Of a DNA stretch of 9,326 nt, positions 1 to 5,772 are shown in pieces. The first letter of the stretch is position 1; each line of letters begins with the position of its first letter. Source of the DNA: CAZTDD01 sp964612675 (lineage in GTDB: Bacteria; Hinthialibacterota; Hinthialibacteria; Hinthialibacterales; JAKPRU01); NCBI GenBank assembly GCA_964612675.1, contig CAZTDD010000179.1, positions 1 to 9,326 of the forward strand, in the 5' to 3' direction. A program made the translations under genes and the position numbers. The notes under the pieces were generated by a model, which had not been told where the DNA came from, did not search any database, and worked only from the letters and a program-made list of their open reading frames with translations.

Positions 1-51
1 CAGTTTTTGGATCGGCCATTGGCGGAAATCAGTGGCTGGGCGATGTATTGA
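1..51 (+). CDS. possible 3' end of a plus-strand gene (partial)
   Basis: Frame 1 is open from the window edge and reads QFLDRPLAEISGWAMY before a TGA at 49-51. Amino-acid use is coding-like and it would converge on the minus-strand gene that stops at 56, leaving 4 nt between them. Sixteen residues are too few to name a family, and an open frame this short can occur by chance. The rest of the gene lies outside the window. Confidence 0.2.
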   Translation, partial: QFLDRPLAEISGWAMY

Positions 52-55
52 GAGA

Positions 56-430
56 CTACTGCGTTGTCAGAGCCCATCGTCGTGCCAGAGCCTTCAGTCT
101 GTCGACGTGCTCCGGCCAATCGTGCAGAGTTGCAGGATCAAAGTCGGCACCATTGGGCCACACTAACGTGTGAACCTCCGGATCGATGAATACTTGATTG
201 AAAACCGATTCTTCTCGCCCCGCCGAATTTCCACTATCGAGAAGCGATCTCAGTGCCTCGTTCACAGCAGTCGAATCCGGAAATGCCTTGGCCACATCCG
301 GTTCAAGCACAACGACGTTAGATCCTTCCTTCAGTAAGCGTTTGTAATACTTCCCGCGCACAGCTTTCGGATAGTCGAAGTCATATTCGGGACGCAATTC
401 ATCTTTATCATGTTTTGTTTCAGCTCGCAT
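56..430 (-). CDS. chimeric small protein: antitoxin-like N-terminal half joined to DUF2442 C-terminal half
   Basis: A 124-residue protein, starting at the ATG at 428-430 because an excellent Shine-Dalgarno site (AAAGGAGG, 435-442) sits just upstream; the frame stays open further upstream only because it runs into transposase remnant DNA. Residues about 9-70 (ELRPEYDFDYPKAVRGKYYK, then NVVVLEPDVAKAFPDSTAVN) match the common short 'LPEYDF...VRGKY...VVLDPDVA..FPDS..VN.ALR' proteins that usually accompany small toxins. Residues about 80-120 (VFNQVFIDPEVHTLVWPNGA, DFDPATLHDWPEH, ALARRW) match the second half of DUF2442 proteins, normally about 80 residues long; the first half of that domain is missing. 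The simplest reading is an internal deletion or recombination that fused two neighbouring toxin-antitoxin-like genes in frame. It could still be expressed. Family assignments rest on remembered motifs; the fusion itself is seen in the sequence. Confidence 0.6.
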   Translation of the reverse strand: MRAETKHDKDELRPEYDFDYPKAVRGKYYKRLLKEGSNVVVLEPDVAKAFPDSTAVNEALRSLLDSGNSAGREESVFNQVFIDPEVHTLVWPNGADFDPATLHDWPEHVDRLKALARRWALTTQ

Positions 431-434
431 GTTT

Positions 435-442
435 CCTCCTTT
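435..442 (-). promoter_or_regulatory. strong Shine-Dalgarno site deciding the start of the antitoxin-like chimera
   Basis: On the minus strand AAAGGAGG is followed by AAAC and then ATG at 430-428. The near-perfect match to the anti-SD makes this ATG, rather than the upstream in-frame TTG at 586 or ATG at 445, the likely translation start. Confidence 0.7.
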
Positions 443-484
443 CATGCGCAGTTGCCGGTCGGGCAGATTCGCTACAATCGCCTC

Positions 485-708
485 CCGATCCGCCGCAATA
501 CAAATCGATCCAATATGGAACCGTTTACGCAGTCGATCTACAATCGGAACCAGCGTCTTCACATCCGTGGTGTTCCCCGGCCACAACTCACAACAAATCG
601 GACGTCCCTCATCATCCAGCCCCGCACAACCATCTGTTTCCGATCCGGACGATGAACTTTGCTATTCCCATACTGCCCCACCGTCCTTCCACCTTCCCTC
701 TCAAAGCT
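485..708 (-). pseudogene. remnant of an IS1634/IS4-like transposase, frameshifted and truncated
   Basis: Two minus-strand frames together give a recognisable DDE transposase core. In the first frame (708-625) the translation contains SFEREGGRTVGQYGNSK then HRPDRKQMVV. The reading then has to shift, near 620-625, to continue as GLDDEGRPICCELWPGNTTD, VKTLVPIVDRLRKRF and IGSICIAADR (to 485). This is the arrangement of the IS1634 family between the first catalytic Asp region (F.EGEGG...GHSKDHRPDLKQMVV) and the second catalytic Asp (VADRG). The N-terminal region, the third catalytic residue and everything after ADR are absent, and no terminal inverted repeats are evident, so it cannot be functional. 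It borders the antitoxin-like chimera directly, whose 5' leader lies within 60 bp of the fragment end. The homology call is from remembered family motifs. Confidence 0.7.
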
Positions 709-851
709 GACGGGTTCGCAAAAAGTCTGGGATACGGATTTCAACCCCCTCCTGACCTCCCCCGATCTTCGGCGCAGGAAAAGAACGGTAGGGTGGACGC
801 AATGCGACAACGGATCTACCTTGCTAAGAGAGTGTGGAATGGAGTGGAAAA

Positions 852-1538
852 ATGGCAATACGGGACAATCTCAAACAGGTAAACGAACGAATCATCGCGG
901 CTGCGAGTCGAGCAGGCCGGGAGCCTTCTGAAATTACGCTCGTGGCGATATCAAAAACAAAGCCGGCCGAGTTGATCCGCGACGCAGCATCGGCGGGCGC
1001 CACGGTGTTCGGGGAGAATCGCGTGCAAGAAGCGGATAAGAAGATTCCCGAACTCTCGGATCTGACAGCGGAATGGCACCTGGTCGGCCATCTTCAAACC
1101 AACAAAGCGAAGAAAGCTGTCCAGCTGTTCGACATGATTCACTCCGTCGATAGTCCCCGACTGGTGGAAGCCTTGGACAAAGAAGCCGGAAAACAACAGA
1201 AACACGTACCGATACTTCTTCAAGTGAATATCGCGGAAGAGGAACAGAAATACGGTACGTCCCGCGAGGAATTCGATAGGTTGCTCGAGTCGGCGGCCGC
1301 TGCGTCGTTTTTGCGAGTCCGGGGGTTGATGGTAATGCCCCCATTCAGCGATAACCCCGAGGATTCGCGGCCGTATTTTCGCGCTTTACGCAGGATGTCG
1401 GAGGAATACATCGAGAATCTCTCCGGGGAGGGAGACCGTGTGGAATTATCGATGGGAATGACCGCGGATTTCGAGGTAGCTATTGAGGAGGGCGCAACCC
1501 TCGTCCGAGTCGGCACGGCGATTTTCGGGGCTCGATGA
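852..1538 (+). CDS. yggS: YggS family pyridoxal-phosphate homeostasis protein (PLPBP)
   Basis: A 228-residue protein of normal family length. It is a cytoplasmic, single-domain PLP-binding TIM-barrel protein (alanine racemase N-terminal fold) without known catalytic activity, which buffers free pyridoxal phosphate and affects amino-acid and keto-acid balance. Diagnostic motifs appear in order: LVAISKTKP with the PLP-anchoring lysine at residue 35, FGENRVQEA near 55-63, WHLVGHLQTNKAK near 75-87, HSVDS, LLQVNIAEEEQKYG, RGLMVMPPF, LSMGMTADFEVAIEEGAT and the terminal VRVGTAIFGAR. The ATG at 852 is preferred over an in-frame GTG at 834 because GGAG (841-844) lies 7 nt upstream of it and MAIRDNLKQVNERI matches the usual N-terminus. 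It is not followed by proC or a YggT-like gene, as it often is elsewhere, and appears monocistronic. No convincing sigma-70 promoter is visible in 709-851, a stretch that includes a C-rich run (740-760). Confidence 0.95.
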   Translation: MAIRDNLKQVNERIIAAASRAGREPSEITLVAISKTKPAELIRDAASAGATVFGENRVQEADKKIPELSDLTAEWHLVGHLQTNKAKKAVQLFDMIHSVDSPRLVEALDKEAGKQQKHVPILLQVNIAEEEQKYGTSREEFDRLLESAAAASFLRVRGLMVMPPFSDNPEDSRPYFRALRRMSEEYIENLSGEGDRVELSMGMTADFEVAIEEGATLVRVGTAIFGAR

Positions 1539-1612
1539 CAGGACTTTCTCAAATATATGACGGCGCAGCAAGAAGTCGGTGGTGTACATGAAGGAAGTTG
1601 GCATCGGAAGTT

Positions 1613-1646
1613 CCCTCTCCCCCCGGGAGAGGGTTAGGGTGAGGGG
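1613..1646 (+). repeat. palindromic intergenic repeat, copy 1
   Basis: A perfect 9-bp stem, CCCTCTCCC (1613-1621) with GGGAGAGGG (1625-1633) around a CCC loop, is followed by the tail TTAGGGTGAGGGG. The same layout recurs in opposite orientation at 1785-1816. It resembles the CCCTCTCCC/GGGAGAGGG extragenic palindromes dispersed through many bacterial genomes. No T-run follows the stem, so it is not a standard rho-independent terminator for yggS. Confidence 0.7.
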
Positions 1647-1784
1647 CGATCATTGCACTGGATTGGGGTATTATTCTTCGCTTGTGTATTCGCCAGACAC
1701 AGCAAATTAAGCAGAGGCAAAAGGTGTTTGTGATGACAGGAATTCATTAAATACAGAGGGAGGGGTGACGCAAAATGCAAAGAT

Positions 1785-1816
1785 CCCTCACCCCGCCCTC
1801 TCCCAGAGGGAGAGGG
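1785..1816 (-). repeat. palindromic intergenic repeat, copy 2 (inverted)
   Basis: CCCTCACCCCG (1785-1795) precedes a perfect 9-bp stem, CCCTCTCCC (1796-1804) and GGGAGAGGG (1808-1816), with an AGA loop. Read on the minus strand this is stem, TCT loop, stem and then CGGGGTGAGGG, the same structure as copy 1. The two copies face each other about 140 bp apart, so the whole 1613-1816 segment could fold as a larger cruciform or be a small non-autonomous element. Confidence 0.7.
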
Positions 1817-1949
1817 GGAAGAACTCCGCCGGACTTTTGGCAACAGCATCAATCTTGGGGGAGACGCGTTTGTTTCGTACACATCTCCTGTTCTGAGACA
1901 GCCTCGGGAAGGTCGCCCTTCCGGAGAATACACGAAAAAGGAAAGACAT

Positions 1950-3215
1950 ATGCCACAGAAACCCGTTGAAGCAGTGTTACTCGGCGCGGGAGCACGGGGG
2001 ATGGGAAACTTCGGTCTCTATGCTCAACAGTTTCCTCATCAACTGAAATTCGTTGCCGTCGCCGAGCCGGTTGACGAGCGCCGCGAGGCATTCGCCCGAC
2101 TTCACAATATCCCCACAGAAAACCAATTTCGCTGCTGGAGCGAACTGATTGAAAAACCGCAAATCGCACCGGCTCTCATCAATGCGACCATGGATCGGAC
2201 CCATGTCGACTGCACGCTTGCGGCGCTGGAACGCGGCTATCACGTACTTCTGGAAAAACCGATGGCTGTTGATTCGAGGTCCTGTTTCCGTATTGCCCGA
2301 GCCGCACAAGCGACAGATCGGATCCTCCAGATCTGCCATACCCTTCGATACACACGTTTCTACGAAACGCTGAAAGGATTGCTGGATACCGGCCGGGCGG
2401 GAGATCTGGTTACAGTCCAACACAACGAACACGTCGCTTATTGGCACATGGCACACAGCTTCGTTCGGGGAAACTGGAGCAACGAAGGACGCAGCGCTCC
2501 GATGATACTCTCGAAGTCCTGTCACGATTTGGATCTGCTTGTTTGGATGATCGATAAGCGACCGACGAGGGTTTGTTCCTTCGGTTCCCTCAATCATTTT
2601 CGTCCGGAAAATGTTGATTCGACTATCCCGGAGCGGTGTACCGACGGCTGCCCGATTGAATCCGAGTGCGCGTTCTCAGCCATTCGTCATTACCTTGGCC
2701 CCAACACCGAGTGGCCGGTCTCCGCCATCTCACTCGACAAGAGTATGGAAGCGCGCAGGGAGGCAATTGAGAGCGGGCCTTACGGACGATGTGTCTATCG
2801 CTGCGATAACGATGTGGTGGATCATCAGAATACGCTGATCGAGTTCGAAGACGGTTCTACGGCGTGTTTTACTATGCAGGGGCATGCGCACGACGGAGTC
2901 CGCACAATGCGTTACAGCGGGACCGAAGCCACCATTCGAGGGCACAACGAAAAGGGGGAGATTCTCGTCGATTCGTACTCCGACGGGCGAAGCGACCGGA
3001 TAGAGGTCGATCCCGGAATCGGCGGACACGGAGGCGGTGACTGGCGATTGCTGGATCGTTTCTGTGAAAGTGTTCGGAGAGATCGTGCGGACACCATGGT
3101 TTCATCCGCGCAGGCATCGCTTATGGGACACCTTCTGTGTTTTGCCGCAGAGAAATCCAGACAAGAACAGACCATTATTGACATGGAAACATTTTGCCGC
3201 GAAGCGGAAACGTGA
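1950..3215 (+). CDS. Gfo/Idh/MocA family NAD(P)-dependent oxidoreductase with cysteine cluster
   Basis: A 421-residue cytoplasmic protein, starting at the ATG at 1950 behind a purine-rich ribosome site (AAAAGGAAAG, 1935-1944). The N-terminal Rossmann domain (residues about 6-125) shows GAGARGMGN (13-20) for dinucleotide binding, VAVAEP after beta-strand 2 and the hallmark LEKPMA (101-106), whose lysine is the usual catalytic residue. The C-terminal domain carries NEHVAYWHMAHSFVRGNW (159-176) and KSCHDLDLL (189-197), in the position of the family's active-site Asp/His helix. Then comes an unusual cysteine arrangement: Cys230, Cys234 and Cys240 (CTDGCPIESEC) plus Cys281 and Cys285 in GPYGRCVYRCDNDVVDHQ. 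These motifs mark a Gfo/Idh/MocA subfamily common in carbohydrate-degrading bacteria. The substrate is probably a sugar, inositol or sugar derivative but cannot be fixed from sequence; a glycosidase-like role is also known in the superfamily. The gene stands alone on its strand. Confidence 0.92.
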   Translation: MPQKPVEAVLLGAGARGMGNFGLYAQQFPHQLKFVAVAEPVDERREAFARLHNIPTENQFRCWSELIEKPQIAPALINATMDRTHVDCTLAALERGYHVLLEKPMAVDSRSCFRIARAAQATDRILQICHTLRYTRFYETLKGLLDTGRAGDLVTVQHNEHVAYWHMAHSFVRGNWSNEGRSAPMILSKSCHDLDLLVWMIDKRPTRVCSFGSLNHFRPENVDSTIPERCTDGCPIESECAFSAIRHYLGPNTEWPVSAISLDKSMEARREAIESGPYGRCVYRCDNDVVDHQNTLIEFEDGSTACFTMQGHAHDGVRTMRYSGTEATIRGHNEKGEILVDSYSDGRSDRIEVDPGIGGHGGGDWRLLDRFCESVRRDRADTMVSSAQASLMGHLLCFAAEKSRQEQTIIDMETFCREAET

Positions 3216-3238
3216 GGTGCCGAAGCACAGCGTCCTCA
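3213..3238. terminator. possible weak bidirectional hairpin between convergent genes
   Basis: TGAGG (3213-3217) pairs with CCTCA (3234-3238), and an inner TGC/GCA stem closes a CGAA loop, with an unpaired stretch on the 3' side. The outer stem is formed by the two stop codons of the convergent genes. There is no T-tract on either side, so intrinsic termination is doubtful. Confidence 0.2.
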
Positions 3239-4216
3239 TAGCACGTCCGGCAGATCGTCCTGATGTTCGAGTTTTTCGGCTGCTTTCCCGAACGAGTCGC
3301 GATTCCAGAGCAGCGTCGTCATGCCCACGGCAACCGCAAACCACAAAGTACAAAGTCGAATCAATAAAGTTACCGAAGCCGCACTCGCCTTATCGAGATT
3401 CTCGGAAATCAGAAAAGCAACCATCACGCCTTCCGTCGGACCGGTGCCGCCCGGCGCAATCATCACAATCGCACCGACAATGGTGGCAAACGCGTAAATG
3501 AATGTGGCTCGAAAGATGGGCAGCGGCGTTCCGAATCCCCACAACACCAACGAGAATGCCAAACACTCGCAAAACCACGAAGCCACGCTGATCGCCGTGG
3601 CCCACACCAGCGGTTTGGGCGCGATCAGTACATACGTGCTTTCATAGGCGTGAACCAGTTTCTCCGCTCGGCTACCGATCCAGGGCAGCCGTTCGAGAAA
3701 TCCAATCAAACGCAACACCGCGGAACGCCATGCGACAAGAATCAGAATCGAGAGAATGACGCCGAACGCGATCCATAAAAGATAACGGTACTCATCGGGC
3801 AAGATGGCAAGCCCCAGAAGAGACATCAGCGCCAAAGCGATAAAATCTGTAAAACGTTCCGCCAAAACAATCGGTGCGGAACGGCTGATCGGCGTACCTA
3901 CACTCTCCTTCACGAGAAACGATTTGAACACTTCACCGAATTTACCCGGTGTGGCCGACATCAAAAGGCCCGAAAAAAACGTTTTCGCAGAGACCCTCTT
4001 TGAGAGAGGGATCTCCAGGATTCGAACGTAATAATCCCACTTAAAAAAACGGACCACATAATTACCGAACGCCAGGACCAGGCAAATCGGCAGAGTCCAC
4101 CACCGAAATGACGCCAGGGTAGTCAGTACCGCCTGCCAGTTCGCCCAGAGACCGATAATCAAAAAAATGGCAGCCGCAACCGCAATGGACGTAAGAATCT
4201 TTTTTGTAAACGGCAT
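3236..4216 (-). CDS. flippase-like / lysylphosphatidylglycerol synthase TM-region membrane protein (UPF0104 type)
   Basis: A 326-residue integral inner-membrane protein with about seven hydrophobic segments (near residues 8-28, 40-57, 125-140, 146-164, 204-226, 236-254 and 277-303). It carries the fingerprints of the LPG_synthase_TM (PF03706) flippase-like family: MSATPGKFGEVFKSFLVKE (86-104), the ERFTD motif (120-124) and APGGTGPTEG (254-263). Family members act in transferring or flipping lipid-linked or aminoacylated lipid substrates; there is no C-terminal aminoacyl-transferase domain here, so it is the stand-alone form and is not MprF itself. The ATG at 4216 has AAGGAA five nt upstream. 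It begins 16 nt after the stop of the transglutaminase-like gene and is the last gene of that operon. Its stop lies 20 nt from that of the convergent oxidoreductase. The specific lipid substrate is unknown. Confidence 0.88.
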   Translation of the reverse strand: MPFTKKILTSIAVAAAIFLIIGLWANWQAVLTTLASFRWWTLPICLVLAFGNYVVRFFKWDYYVRILEIPLSKRVSAKTFFSGLLMSATPGKFGEVFKSFLVKESVGTPISRSAPIVLAERFTDFIALALMSLLGLAILPDEYRYLLWIAFGVILSILILVAWRSAVLRLIGFLERLPWIGSRAEKLVHAYESTYVLIAPKPLVWATAISVASWFCECLAFSLVLWGFGTPLPIFRATFIYAFATIVGAIVMIAPGGTGPTEGVMVAFLISENLDKASAASVTLLIRLCTLWFAVAVGMTTLLWNRDSFGKAAEKLEHQDDLPDVL

Positions 4217-4232
4217 GGAAATTCCTTGCTAA

Positions 4233-5768
4233 TCAGTTCTGTGCAGGGGTCTCGAGGTCTGTGTCGGCATCAACCTCCGACTCCGTATCGGTGGAAGCGG
4301 CGTCCTCGAGCCGCTCGGTAATTGCCAGATAATATCGCACCTGATTTGTCCACGAGCTATTTGGATTCGTGGCAAGAAACCGCTCAGAGAATTCTCGACT
4401 TTGTTGAAACTCGCCCATCTCCAATAGACATTCCGCTTTGAACACGGCGGCGACCTCCCGGGTTTCGAGAGGCTGTGAAGATTCCAGAATCTGCGTGTAG
4501 CCCGCTTCCGCCGGGGCGAATTGACTCTGGAGGTGCAGAAGCCGAAACGGAGAGAGAGGGTGGTAATGTCGCATCGCGGCATTCATCAACTCTACCTGTT
4601 CTGGATTCTTGAAGGCGGTTCGCATGGAAAACGGATAGAGCGCAATGTCCGGTTTGTGCCGGTCGTACAGGTTTCGGCCGCCGGGCAAACTCAGAAAGTA
4701 CTTTCGAATTACCCCCATCTCCTCATCGACATTCTGGAACAAAACAGGCGTAAGCGGCAATTCCTCCGCATGTTCTTGAAGAAACTTCATTCGAGAGAGC
4801 ACCGATTGTGCTTCAATCGGCCACCATACAACGCGGGCCTGCTCAAAATACTGTGAGAGTCCGTCTCTATATGGTGCATACTGTTGCAAAGGGCTGAGTT
4901 CCTTGTTAACCCAGAAAAGGCTCAACGGTTCCCCTGTCGGCCTGGACAGCACGATCCCGTGATATGGATCGCACAACATCGCTTTTCCACCGGGGAAAAT
5001 CTGGCAAATGGTATGGACCGCTTCCTCCTTGTCGGGATCCCACAGGTGGATCATATATCCGAAAATCCCCTTTTGACGAGCAATTGTAAGCAATGCCCAA
5101 CACATCTGGTCGGCCGTTCCAAATCCCCGCGCCAGAATCGTGACGGGCAGAACAATAGTAGGATCGGCCTGTGAAGGGGCGATCATGCGCCGGATCCAAC
5201 CCACAAGAGCATTGGCTTGCGGCAGTCCCTCAGGGACGCCACTCAACACACCCTCTGCGATACATCGGTACAGGAACGCTCGATAGACATACTGCGCATC
5301 CTCCAGATCGAAGTCCCCGCGATAAAGATCCTCCTCGGTGAACCCGAACGCGTCCAGTTTTTCATTCATGACTCGGTAGGTGACTTCAGTGGCGGATACC
5401 GGTAGCTCACTGGCGGCGCGATTGAGCAGCCGCGCGGAACTCTCCACATCGTTCACATATGCACAGAGGAGAGCAAAGAGAACCAGCTGGTCGGGCGGTC
5501 GGTCGAGTCGTGTATCTTGATTGAGAATCTCCTTGGCTTGATCGACGTATCCAGCGCAGAGCATCTCCGGAATGGAGTGCCACGCCGACGGTACGACAGC
5601 GGGCGAACTGCGGGTTCGGACTCTGCTTTTCTGCAACGTGACAAAGAAACCGAAAATGACCGCAATCACACACGCCGCTCCAATCGTCCAAATCCAATAG
5701 GGCGCTTGCCGCGATCCTGTTTCGTTATCGACAGAATGTTCCTCTTGATTCGATGAATCGTTGTGCAT
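4233..5768 (-). CDS. membrane-anchored transglutaminase-like protein with TPR-like tail (paralogue 2)
   Basis: A 511-residue protein with a short hydrophilic N-terminus, one transmembrane anchor (about 23-44, YWIWTIGAACVIAVIFGFF) and then a large extracytoplasmic part. A helical region (about 61-200) leads to a transglutaminase-like core: ARGFGTADQMCWALLTIARQ (Cys223), HTICQIFPG (His252) and LCDPYHGIV (Asp267). The order and spacing suit a Cys-His-Asp triad of the transglutaminase/cysteine-protease fold. Residues about 405-487 (RLLHLQSQF, AAVFKAECLLEMGEFQQSRE, FLATNPNSSW) look like TPR/outer-membrane-assembly-type helices, and the tail is acidic. It is a close paralogue of its upstream neighbour; in one block before the core 34 of 45 residues are identical. 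The ATG at 5768, 4 nt after the upstream stop, gives an N-terminus matching the paralogue; an alternative ATG at 5795 would overlap it. The biochemical role is unknown and the fold call is inferred from motifs. Confidence 0.8.
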   Translation of the reverse strand: MHNDSSNQEEHSVDNETGSRQAPYWIWTIGAACVIAVIFGFFVTLQKSRVRTRSSPAVVPSAWHSIPEMLCAGYVDQAKEILNQDTRLDRPPDQLVLFALLCAYVNDVESSARLLNRAASELPVSATEVTYRVMNEKLDAFGFTEEDLYRGDFDLEDAQYVYRAFLYRCIAEGVLSGVPEGLPQANALVGWIRRMIAPSQADPTIVLPVTILARGFGTADQMCWALLTIARQKGIFGYMIHLWDPDKEEAVHTICQIFPGGKAMLCDPYHGIVLSRPTGEPLSLFWVNKELSPLQQYAPYRDGLSQYFEQARVVWWPIEAQSVLSRMKFLQEHAEELPLTPVLFQNVDEEMGVIRKYFLSLPGGRNLYDRHKPDIALYPFSMRTAFKNPEQVELMNAAMRHYHPLSPFRLLHLQSQFAPAEAGYTQILESSQPLETREVAAVFKAECLLEMGEFQQSREFSERFLATNPNSSWTNQVRYYLAITERLEDAASTDTESEVDADTDLETPAQN

Positions 5769-5772
5769 GGAT

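Larger units (their letters stand above)
1539..1949. other. 411-bp gene-free spacer with palindromic repeats
   Basis: No credible coding frame is present: the short open frames here on either strand run through low-complexity G/C-skewed repeats and lack ribosome sites and recognisable motifs. The stretch holds two inverted copies of a palindromic repeat (described separately), an additional 7-bp inverted pair (GGGGTGA 1762-1768 with TCACCCC 1788-1794), and an A/T-richer core around 1660-1755. Its right end supplies the ribosome site of the oxidoreductase gene, whose promoter should also lie here, though none is convincing by eye. Confidence 0.6.

Noticed and set aside
740..765. C-rich run as a third copy of the palindromic repeat
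   Set aside because: CCCCCTCCTGACCTCCCCC resembles dispersed repeats but has no matching stem here; the similarity is too loose to call.
834..851. GTG at 834 as the start of yggS
   Set aside because: The ATG at 852 has the better ribosome spacing and the usual family N-terminus.
410..882. Overlapping plus-strand open frames of 81-155 codons across 410-882
   Set aside because: They lie antisense to the transposase remnant, have no ribosome site, and their composition reads as mirrored coding sequence; the minus-strand readings carry recognisable motifs instead.
1613..1646. Rho-independent terminator for yggS
   Set aside because: The stem is strong, but no T-run follows it and it lies 75 nt past the stop; the same unit recurs inverted nearby, so repeat is the better label.
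1634..1969. Open frames on both strands through the palindromic spacer
   Set aside because: They translate low-complexity repeat DNA, lack recognisable motifs and ribosome sites, and one overlaps the true start of the oxidoreductase.
1977..2597. A 206-codon minus-strand open frame inside the oxidoreductase gene
   Set aside because: It is fully antisense to a strongly supported enzyme gene and shows no family motif.
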